DNA of 6,870 nt, from assembly GCA_035559315.1 (NCBI GenBank), contig DATMBJ010000041.1, forward strand, positions 1 to 6,870, in the 5' to 3' direction. Position numbers and translations under genes: made by a program. Source of the DNA: DATLZM01 sp035559315. Its GTDB lineage: Bacteria; Actinomycetota; UBA4738; HRBIN12. Position 1 is the first letter of the stretch, and each line of letters opens with the position of its first letter. Positions 1 through 5,371 of the stretch are shown here, in pieces. The notes beneath the pieces are model-generated. The model was not told the origin of the DNA. It worked only from the letters and a program-made list of their open reading frames with translations, and ran no database searches.

Positions 1-351
1 CGCCCCGGGCTCCCCGCGCCCGCCCGCCCCGGCGTGGACGACGACGGCGTCCGCGCCGTAGGCCGCCGAGGCCCGCACGGTCGCCGCGAGGAGGGCCCGC
101 GAGCGCTGGAGGATCGCCGGGTCGGGCGAGGCGACGTTCACGAGGTACGGCGCGTGGACGAAGAGCGGGCCGAGGCCGGCGCCGGCCCACGCCTCGCGGA
201 ACGCCTCCGCGTCGGGCCCCGGGGGGCGGGGCGGGGCCCAGGCCCGGGGGTTCGAGACGAAGACCTGCACGGCCTCCGCGCCCCGCTCCCGGGCCGCGGG
301 GATCGCGGAGAGGATCCCCCGCCGGACGGGGACGTGGGCGCCGATCCGCAT
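1..351 (-). CDS. nfo: Deoxyribonuclease IV (AP endonuclease), 5' part, cut by window edge
   Basis: Endonuclease IV cleaves DNA 5' to abasic sites during base excision repair and is a zinc-dependent TIM-barrel enzyme. The 117 visible residues start MRIGAHVPVRRG, followed by GAEAVQVFVSNPRAW (residues 24-38), FVHAPYLVNVASP (64-76) and VVVHAGAGG (103-111). These match the family's strand-1 motif, the SNPR-W segment and the first two metal-binding histidines, here H66 and H106. E. coli Nfo has H69 and H109, a constant offset of three. The remaining metal ligands lie beyond position 1. The ATG at 351-349 is chosen because the family begins directly at this motif; no good Shine-Dalgarno sequence is visible. 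It follows the kinase stop codon by 28 bases on the same strand, so co-transcription is likely. The frame stays open to the window edge, so this is a truncated view, not a pseudogene. Confidence 0.93.
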   Translation of the reverse strand, partial: MRIGAHVPVRRGILSAIPAARERGAEAVQVFVSNPRAWAPPRPPGPDAEAFREAWAGAGLGPLFVHAPYLVNVASPDPAILQRSRALLAATVRASAAYGADAVVVHAGAGGRGEPGA

Positions 352-379
352 GCCGGGAGGATGCCCCGCGCCCGGCCCG

Positions 380-2242
380 TCAGGCCACGTAGACCGTGAC
401 GGTGTCGCCCGCCCGCACGGTGGTGCCGGGGACCGGCTCCTGGCTCACGACGTTCCCCGTGACCGTCGGCAGGTTCACGACGTTCGGCACGAGCCCATCG
501 GCGCGGATCGCGGCCACCGCGGCCTCCTCGCTCATCCCGATGTAGCTCGGGACCGGGAACCGCTGGGGCCCCTTGGACACCACGAGCCGCACCACCGAGC
601 CCCGGGGCGCCTCGGAGCCGGCCGGCGGGCGCTGGGAGATCACGTACCCGCGGTCCACGGCGTCGGAGAACCGCTCGACCACGCGGGGCTCGAGCCCCGC
701 GGCCCGGAGCTCGGCCACCGCCTCGTCGCGCGGCCGGCCCACGAGGTCGGGCACGGGGACCGGCGGCGGCCCCTTCGACAGCCGCACCACGACCGGCTCG
801 CCCTGGGGGAGCCGCCCCCCGGTCGGGCGCTGGGCGGCGATCCTCCCCGCGGGGACCCGTTCGTCGTAGACGCGCCCGGCCACGGCGAGCTCCAGGCGGG
901 AGCCGGCGAGCTCCTCCCGCGCCTCCCGCGGCGTGAGCCCGACGACGTCGGGGACCGGCACCGGCCGGCCCCCCAGCGAGGGGACGAGCACCACGCGGCT
1001 CCCCGGTTCGAGCTCGGTCCCCGGCCCGGGCTCGAGCCGGAGGACGGCGCCCGCCGGGACCGCCGGCTCGAACCCGACGTCCTCCCGGGCCACGGGCGCG
1101 TAGGCCCCCTCGGCCACCCGGACCACGAACCCCAGGCGCTCGAGCGCGCGCTCCGCCCGGGCGACGGGCTCGCCCACGACGTCCGGCACCCGCACCGGGT
1201 GGGGGACGAGCCAGGTCCAGGCCGCCCAGGCGCCGGCCGCGACGGCGAGGACGGCGACGAGCGCGCCGGCGATCCGCCGGACCCGGCGGCGGCGTGCCCG
1301 CCGGGGGACCCGGACCGTCGTAGCGCGGGCGGCGGGCCGGGCCCCCTCCGCCGGGACCGCCCCCACGAGCTCGCCCAGGGGAGGGGCGTCGGGGAGCCGG
1401 GCGGCCTCCCGCTCCAGGTCGCGGCGCATCTCGGCGGCCGACGCGGGGCGGAGCTCCCGGTCGCGCTCGGTGGCGGAGAGGATGAACCCGTCGAGCTCCC
1501 GGGGGATCCCGGGGACCAGCGAGGAGGGGCGGGGCACCCGGCGGGTGAGGTGCTGCTGGGCCACCGCCATCGGCGTCTCGCCGGCGAACGGGGTCCGCCC
1601 GGTGAGCAGCTCGAACCCCACGATCCCCACCGAGTACAGGTCGGTGCGGGGGTCGGCGGGCTCCCCCCGGAGCTGCTCGGGCGCGAGGTACTGCACGGTC
1701 CCGGCCACCGACCCGGTCTGCGTGGAGCGGGCGTCGGCGTAGGCCCGCGCCAGTCCGAAGTCCGCGACCTTGGCCGTGCCCTCCGGGGTGACCAGGATGT
1801 TCTCGGGCTTCACGTCCCGGTGGACGATCCCCATGCGGTGGGCGTGGTCCAGGGCCGCGAGGACCTGGAGGAGGACGTCGGCGGCCTGGCGAGGCTCCAG
1901 GCGCCCGGCGGCGTCCAGGACCTCGCGGAGGCTCGGGCCCCGGACGTGCTCCATCACCATGAAGTAGACGCCGTCCACCGCGCCCCAGTCGTAGACGGCG
2001 ACGATGTTGGGGTGGTTGAGGGAGGCGGCGGCGCGGGCCTCGCGGCGGAACCGTTCCACGAACCCCGGGTCCGCCGCCAGGTTCCGGTGGAGCACCTTGA
2101 TCGCGACCTCCCGCTCCAGCACGAGGTCGCGGGCCCGGAACACCTCGCCCATCCCGCCGGTCGCGATACGCTCCAGCACGTGGTAGCGCCCGTCCAGCGT
2201 GACGAGCTCCCGCCCCGCGTCGGGCCGCTCGGCGAACGGCAT
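380..2242 (-). CDS. pknB: PknB-type serine/threonine protein kinase with four PASTA repeats
   Basis: This is a 620-residue membrane receptor kinase. The cytoplasmic kinase domain spans about residues 18-280: glycine loop IATGGMGEVF (26-35), VAIK lysine K49, catalytic loop HRDVKPEN (141-148, D143), DFG (161-163), a Thr/Ser-rich activation loop (172-182) and APEQ (187-190). A short linker with a basic cluster (RRARRRRVRR, 314-323) leads to one membrane helix (about 324-346). Four PASTA repeats follow outside the cell (about 349-422, 428-491, 495-558, 563-620), each opening with a VPxxxG-type motif such as VPDVVG or VPDLVG. The family binds peptidoglycan fragments/lipid II and regulates cell-wall growth and division. 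ATG 2242 is preferred. In-frame ATGs at 2314 and 2311 would add 24 or 23 low-complexity residues and overlap the proposed -10 box. The open frame continues far upstream, but only antisense to the next gene. The PASTA number and domain order are typical. The natural substrate is unknown. Confidence 0.95.
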   Translation of the reverse strand: MPFAERPDAGRELVTLDGRYHVLERIATGGMGEVFRARDLVLEREVAIKVLHRNLAADPGFVERFRREARAAASLNHPNIVAVYDWGAVDGVYFMVMEHVRGPSLREVLDAAGRLEPRQAADVLLQVLAALDHAHRMGIVHRDVKPENILVTPEGTAKVADFGLARAYADARSTQTGSVAGTVQYLAPEQLRGEPADPRTDLYSVGIVGFELLTGRTPFAGETPMAVAQQHLTRRVPRPSSLVPGIPRELDGFILSATERDRELRPASAAEMRRDLEREAARLPDAPPLGELVGAVPAEGARPAARATTVRVPRRARRRRVRRIAGALVAVLAVAAGAWAAWTWLVPHPVRVPDVVGEPVARAERALERLGFVVRVAEGAYAPVAREDVGFEPAVPAGAVLRLEPGPGTELEPGSRVVLVPSLGGRPVPVPDVVGLTPREAREELAGSRLELAVAGRVYDERVPAGRIAAQRPTGGRLPQGEPVVVRLSKGPPPVPVPDLVGRPRDEAVAELRAAGLEPRVVERFSDAVDRGYVISQRPPAGSEAPRGSVVRLVVSKGPQRFPVPSYIGMSEEAAVAAIRADGLVPNVVNLPTVTGNVVSQEPVPGTTVRAGDTVTVYVA

Positions 2243-2311
2243 CGTCTCGGTGGACCTGGCCGTGAGGGAACCTCCCGGGGACGATGTGGGGGCCGCGGGC
2301 GCGTCGCGCAT

Positions 2312-2317
2312 CATCCT
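2312..2317 (+). promoter_or_regulatory. Putative -10 box for the M50-like membrane protein gene
   Basis: CATCCT is a near-match to TAnnnT and resembles the TATCCT box at 6249. A start about seven bases downstream (near 2324) would give a leader of about 13 bases that just includes the GGAGG ribosome site. It shares base pairs with the minus-strand box. No -35 box is evident. Confidence 0.35.
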
Positions 2318-2318
2318 A
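2313..2318 (-). promoter_or_regulatory. Putative -10 box for the kinase-nfo unit
   Basis: On the minus strand the hexamer TAGGAT fits the TAnnnT pattern seen before the other genes here. It would place the transcript start near 2306 and give a leader of roughly 64 bases before the ATG at 2242. No recognisable -35 box was found. It overlaps the plus-strand candidate box on the same base pairs. The assignment is inferred from motif and position only. Confidence 0.4.
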
Positions 2319-2326
2319 GCGTGCGC

Positions 2327-2331
2327 GGAGG
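2327..2331 (+). promoter_or_regulatory. Ribosome binding site GGAGG that decides the start at 2337
   Basis: A perfect GGAGG core sits five bases before the ATG at 2337. Upstream in-frame codons would place the protein start inside the opposing kinase gene and have no comparable site, so this fixes the start. Confidence 0.7.
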
Positions 2332-2336
2332 CCGGG

Positions 2337-3080
2337 ATGGGTGAGGAAGGCGGCGAGGGGATCGTCGAGCTCCAGGACGAGTTCGCCAGGATCGAGGCCG
2401 CGGTGGACGCCGGCCGGACCGACCTCGGCTGCCTGGGGTTCTGGCGGCTGGTGCGGGAGGTGAAGGTGGAGCCGGCCCTCTCCCACCACTGGGCGGAGCA
2501 GGTGGGCCGGATCGACCGGAAGGCGTTCGAGCGCAGCGTGCGGCTCCGCGTCCCGGTCTGGGCGGGGAACCTGGTCCTCGGGGCGGGGTTCCTGGTCTCG
2601 GCGGCGCTGGCCCCCGCGGCGCTCTCGCTCGCGGTCTCCGGCCGGGGGACGCTCGCCGGGCTGGCCCTGCTGGCCTCGGCGGTCGGGCTCTCGACCACGG
2701 TCCACTCGCCGACCCACCTGCTGGTCGGCCGGCTCCTCGGGATCCGGTTCACCCACTACTTCTGGGACGCCCGGCGCTTCCCCCCGTTCCCCGGGGTCAA
2801 GATCGACTACGCGAGCTACCTCCGGGCCCCGCCCGGCCGGCGCGCGCTGATGCACGCCTCGGGCGCGCTCGCGACCAAGGCCGCCCCCTTCGCCCTCCTC
2901 GCCGCCCTCGGCCCGCTCGAGGGGTACCGGGCGCTTCCCCGCTGGTCGTTGTGGGCGGTGACGCTCTACGGGGTGGGCCAGGTCCTCACCGACGTCCTGT
3001 TCTCGACCAAGCGCAGCGACTGGAAGAAGGTCCGCCGGGAGCGGCGCCTGGCCCGGGCCCAGATCGACCGCCGTCGCTGA
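2337..3080 (+). CDS. Multi-pass membrane protein resembling M50/site-2 proteases, HSPTH in place of HExxH
   Basis: A 247-residue protein with a soluble helical N-terminus (1-70), hydrophobic segments at about 75-100, 104-122, 170-192 and 203-222, and a very basic tail (225-247). HSPTHLLVGRLLG (123-135) sits where M50 peptidases carry HExxH followed by a glycine-containing helix. It is followed by a short loop (KIDYASYL, 155-162), then PPGRRALMHASGALATK (165-181), which is like the P-x-R-x-A-x(4)-G-P-x-x-N region of M50 proteins. D219 in VLTDVLF (217-222) could stand in for the third metal ligand. The two histidines remain but the catalytic Glu is Ser, so it may be an inactive relative or a differently organised metalloprotein. 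The M50 relation is my inference from motif order; a full-length match was not tested. The start is set by a GGAGG site. The gene is transcribed away from the kinase and ends 86 bases before the TPP riboswitch. Cellular role unknown. Confidence 0.7.
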   Translation: MGEEGGEGIVELQDEFARIEAAVDAGRTDLGCLGFWRLVREVKVEPALSHHWAEQVGRIDRKAFERSVRLRVPVWAGNLVLGAGFLVSAALAPAALSLAVSGRGTLAGLALLASAVGLSTTVHSPTHLLVGRLLGIRFTHYFWDARRFPPFPGVKIDYASYLRAPPGRRALMHASGALATKAAPFALLAALGPLEGYRALPRWSLWAVTLYGVGQVLTDVLFSTKRSDWKKVRRERRLARAQIDRRR

Positions 3081-3106
3081 GGGGCCCTCGGGCGGTCCGC
3101 CTCGCC

Positions 3107-3132
3107 GGGCGGCGGGCGCACGGGCGGCGGGC
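3107..3132 (+). repeat. Tandem 11-base GGGCGGCGGGC repeat with G-quadruplex pattern
   Basis: GGGCGGCGGGC occurs at 3107-3117 and again at 3122-3132, a perfect direct repeat with a 15-base period. It supplies four GGG runs separated by 4, 5 and 4 bases, which fits the G3-N(1-7) quadruplex rule. It lies about 19-44 bases upstream of the TATACT box, over the expected -35 region of the thiG promoter. In so GC-rich a sequence this may be chance. Confidence 0.45.
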
Positions 3133-3150
3133 CGCCTCCCGCGGGGCGCC

Positions 3151-3156
3151 TATACT
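3151..3156 (+). promoter_or_regulatory. -10 box (TATACT) of the thiGH transcript
   Basis: TATACT is an AT-rich hexamer in an otherwise almost pure GC spacer. It lies 10 bases before the riboswitch begins, so transcription would start around 3162-3163 and carry the full aptamer. No clear -35 hexamer is seen about 17 bases upstream; that stretch is G/C only. Confidence 0.65.
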
Positions 3157-3166
3157 GGGGGAGAGG

Positions 3167-3258
3167 TTCCGGGGAGCTCGGGGCGGTCCGGGCTGAGAGG
3201 CGGGGAACATGCCCCCCGCGACCCGCAGACCTGATCCGGGTAATGCCGGCGAAGGGAG
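3167..3258 (+). promoter_or_regulatory. TPP riboswitch (THI element) controlling thiGH
   Basis: The conserved aptamer core is present in order: GGGGAGC (3171-3177), CTGAGA (3193-3198), ACCC (3221-3224), CTGATC (3231-3236), GGTAATGCCGGCG (3239-3251) and GAAGGGA (3251-3257). The arms fold as expected. P3 is GCTCGG with CCGGGC around a GGCGGT loop. An extra P3a hairpin is formed by GCGGGG and CCCCGC around 3200-3219. P2 pairs GGG with CCC. P5 pairs CCGG with CCGG, whereas E. coli thiM has CTGG/CCAG, a compensated change. P1 can pair TTCC (3167-3170) with GGGA (3254-3257). That 3' strand, with G3258, is also the Shine-Dalgarno sequence GGGAG, four bases before the thiG ATG. TPP binding would therefore mask the ribosome site directly. 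The family is established; the gating mechanism is inferred from the overlap. Confidence 0.96.
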
Positions 3259-3262
3259 CACG

Positions 3263-4075
3263 ATGGAGGCCACGGACGACCCCCTGGTGATCGCGGGACG
3301 CGCGTTCTCCTCGCGCCTGATCGTGGGCACGGGGAAGTTCGGCTCCTTCGAGGTCATGCGCGAGGCGCTCGAGGCCTCGGGGACCGAGATGGTGACGGTC
3401 GCCCTCCGACGGGTGGACCTCGAGGCCACCGGCGGCCCCGACATCCTGGACTTCATCGACCCCGCCCGGTACCTGATCCTCCCCAACACCTCGGGCGCCG
3501 TGGACGCCGACGAGGCGGTGCGGATCGCCCGGCTGGCCCGCGCGGCGGGGCTCCCGGACTGGGTGAAGCTCGAGGTCACGCCGGAGCCCCGCTACCTCCT
3601 CCCCGACCCCGTGGAGACGCTCCGGGCGGCCGAGCGGCTCGTGGCCGAGGGCTTCACGGTCCTGCCCTACATCAACGCCGACCCGGTGCTCGCCAAGCGC
3701 CTGGAGGAGGTGGGCTGCGCCACCGTGATGCCGCTCGGGTCGTGGATCGGCTCCAACAAGGGGCTCCGCACCCGGGACGCGGTCCGGATCATCGTCGAGG
3801 AGGCGACGGTGCCGGTCGTGGTGGACGCCGGGCTCGGGGCCCCCTCGCACGCCGCGGAGTGCATGGAGATGGGGGTCGACGCGGTCCTCGTGAACACCGC
3901 GATCGCCGCGGCCGACGACCCGGTGGGGATGGCCCGGGCCTTCCGGCTGGGCGTGGAGGCCGGGCGGCGGGCGTTCCTCGCGGGGCGGGCCCCGGAGCGG
4001 GAGGTCGCGGAGGCGTCGAGCCCGCTCACCGGGTTCCTCGAGCCGCTCCCCCGGGAGGGGGCGAGCGCGCCGTGA
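3263..4075 (+). CDS. thiG: Thiazole synthase ThiG
   Basis: ThiG is the cytoplasmic TIM-barrel enzyme that makes thiamine's thiazole phosphate moiety from 1-deoxyxylulose 5-phosphate, dehydroglycine and ThiS thiocarboxylate. The 270-residue product has VGTGKF (21-26), MVTVALRR (43-50), LPNTSG (73-78) and WVKLEV (100-105). K102 there is the Schiff-base lysine. Further along come LPYINADPVLAKRLEEVG, MPLGSWIGSN and VVVDAGLGAPSHA, then a terminal SPLTGFLE, which E. coli ThiG also has. ATG 3263 is used because GGGAG lies four bases upstream and an earlier in-frame ATG (3209) falls inside the riboswitch. The length is normal for the family. PLGSWIGSN replaces the commoner PLGAPIGSN, a small deviation near the phosphate site. 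It is the first gene behind the TPP riboswitch and overlaps thiH by four bases, so the two are probably translationally coupled. Confidence 0.97.
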   Translation: MEATDDPLVIAGRAFSSRLIVGTGKFGSFEVMREALEASGTEMVTVALRRVDLEATGGPDILDFIDPARYLILPNTSGAVDADEAVRIARLARAAGLPDWVKLEVTPEPRYLLPDPVETLRAAERLVAEGFTVLPYINADPVLAKRLEEVGCATVMPLGSWIGSNKGLRTRDAVRIIVEEATVPVVVDAGLGAPSHAAECMEMGVDAVLVNTAIAAADDPVGMARAFRLGVEAGRRAFLAGRAPEREVAEASSPLTGFLEPLPREGASAP

Positions 4076-5310
4076 CCTTCGTCCCGCTCGAGGAGGTCCG
4101 GCTGGGGCGGGCCCGCTCGCCCCTGGAGGACGAGGACGGGTTCCTCCCGCCGCGACCCCGGGTGACCTTCGCCGACGAGCTCGCCGGGCTCCCCTTCGGC
4201 CGGCTGCTCGACCTCGCCCACGGCGCGTCCCCGGCCCGGGTCGAGCGGGCCCTGGCGGCGGGCCCGCTGGAACGGACCCTGGAGGACCTGGCCGCGTTGC
4301 TCTCGCCGGCGGCGGGGGAGCGGCTGGAGGAGCTGGCCCGGGCCTCGCACCGGCTCACGGTGGCCCGGTTCGGGCGCACGATCCGGATGTACGCGCCGCT
4401 CTACCTCTCGAACGAGTGCCTGTCCTCCTGCGCCTACTGCGGGTTCGCGAAGGACCTCCCGATCGCCCGCAAGACCCTGACGCCCGAGGAGACCCTGGCC
4501 GAGGCCCGGCACCTGCTCCGGCAGGGCTTCCGGCAGATCCTCCTCCTCACCGGGGAGCACGAGCGCCTCACCGGCGTCGACTTCCTCGAGGAGCGGATCC
4601 GGCTGCTGGCCCGGGAGGTCCCGCAGATCCAGATCGAGGTCCAGGTGTGGAGCGAGGCCGAGTACCGGAGGCTCGTGGCGGCGGGCTGCGAGGGCGTCGT
4701 GATCTACCAGGAGACCTACGACCCGGAGGCCTACGCCCGGGTGCACCTCGGCGGGCGGAAGCGGAACTTCCGGTGGCGGCTCCTCGGGCCCGAGCGCGCC
4801 GCCCGGGCCGGGGCCCGGCGCCTCGGGATCGGGGCCCTCTTCGGCCTCCACGACGACTGGCGGTACGAGGCGGTGGCGGTCGCGGCCCACGCGCGCTTCC
4901 TCCAGCGCCGCTACTGGCGCTCGCAGGTGAACGTGTCGCTCCCGCGGATGCGGCCCTCGGCCGCCGGATACCGACCCCGCGCGCTGATCTCGGACCGCGA
5001 GCTCGCCCAGCTCGTCTGCGCGCTCCGGCTGTTCCTCCCCGACGCCGGGCTCGTGCTCTCCACGCGAGAGGCGCCGGAGCTGCGGGACGGGCTGGTGCGG
5101 ATCGGGATCACCCACATGAGCGCCGGCTCCCACACCGAGCCGGGCGGCTACGAGCACCCCGACGAGGCGACCGAGCAGTTCGAGATCGCCGACACCCGCT
5201 CGCCCGCCGAGGTCGCCGCGCGGCTGCGGGAGCTCGGCTACGACCCGGTGTGGGAGGACTGGGCGGTGGTGACCCCGGCCGCGGAGCGCTCGCTGGCCCG
5301 GGCGGGCTAG
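4072..5310 (+). CDS. thiH: 2-iminoacetate synthase (tyrosine lyase) ThiH, radical SAM
   Basis: ThiH uses S-adenosylmethionine and a [4Fe-4S] cluster to cleave tyrosine into dehydroglycine and p-cresol, supplying ThiG. The 412-residue protein carries the radical-SAM motif CLSSCAYC (C116, C120, C123) after MYAPLYLSNEC. It also has ARKTLTPEE, LLLTGEH, IEVQVWSEAEY, VIYQETY, ALFGLHDDWR, VSLPRMRP, LSTREAPELRD and the late PGGYEHPDEATEQFEIADTR segment. It aligns by eye with E. coli ThiH along its whole length, including the N-terminal ALLSPAAGERLEELA. The start is GTG 4072 within a GTGA overlap with the thiG stop; a GGAGG lies 13 bases upstream, slightly far. The enzyme is oxygen-sensitive, and aerobes usually use the oxidase ThiO instead. 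An anaerobic or microaerobic lifestyle is therefore plausible but not proven, because E. coli also has ThiH. Confidence 0.97.
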   Translation: MTFVPLEEVRLGRARSPLEDEDGFLPPRPRVTFADELAGLPFGRLLDLAHGASPARVERALAAGPLERTLEDLAALLSPAAGERLEELARASHRLTVARFGRTIRMYAPLYLSNECLSSCAYCGFAKDLPIARKTLTPEETLAEARHLLRQGFRQILLLTGEHERLTGVDFLEERIRLLAREVPQIQIEVQVWSEAEYRRLVAAGCEGVVIYQETYDPEAYARVHLGGRKRNFRWRLLGPERAARAGARRLGIGALFGLHDDWRYEAVAVAAHARFLQRRYWRSQVNVSLPRMRPSAAGYRPRALISDRELAQLVCALRLFLPDAGLVLSTREAPELRDGLVRIGITHMSAGSHTEPGGYEHPDEATEQFEIADTRSPAEVAARLRELGYDPVWEDWAVVTPAAERSLARAG

Positions 5311-5339
5311 GGCGAGGGCACCCGCGGTCCGCCTCGCCC
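5310..5339 (+). terminator. Possible hairpin terminator after thiH
   Basis: GGGCGAGG (5310-5317) and CCTCGCCC (5332-5339) form a perfect 8-bp stem with a 14-base loop that begins on the last base of the thiH stop codon. Only a weak GCTTTC follows, not a proper T-tract, so termination may be partial or the hairpin may serve another role. If it works, the next thiamine gene depends on its own promoter. Confidence 0.4.
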
Positions 5340-5353
5340 GGGCTTTCGGCGCC

Positions 5354-5371
5354 GCTCCCTACACTGGGAGC
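5354..5371 (+). promoter_or_regulatory. -10 box TACACT framed by a perfect inverted repeat; leaderless start
   Basis: The site reads GCTCCC-TACACT-GGGAGC: the -10 hexamer (5360-5365) is flanked on both sides by 6-base arms that are exact reverse complements. Six bases separate the hexamer from the GTG at 5372, the usual distance to a transcript start, so the mRNA would begin at or next to the start codon. The symmetrical arms could be a repressor operator. No -35 match was found. Confidence 0.6.

Noticed and set aside
350..2344. A 664-codon plus-strand open frame opposite the kinase gene
   Set aside because: Its translation is rich in Arg, Gly, Pro, Asp and His with no recognisable motif, while the minus strand encodes a full kinase plus PASTA protein. 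It is a GC-driven shadow.
2243..2752. N-terminal extension of the kinase frame to 2752
   Set aside because: The extension is antisense to the membrane protein gene, has low-complexity Ser/Arg/Thr composition and lacks any kinase-family feature.
3209..3262. Earlier in-frame ATG for thiG at 3209
   Set aside because: It lies within the TPP aptamer core (P3a region), so these codons are riboswitch RNA; the ATG at 3263 has a properly spaced GGGAG.
3667..5157. A 496-codon minus-strand open frame across thiG and thiH
   Set aside because: It runs antisense to two clearly conserved enzymes, and its product has no motif and shadow-like composition.
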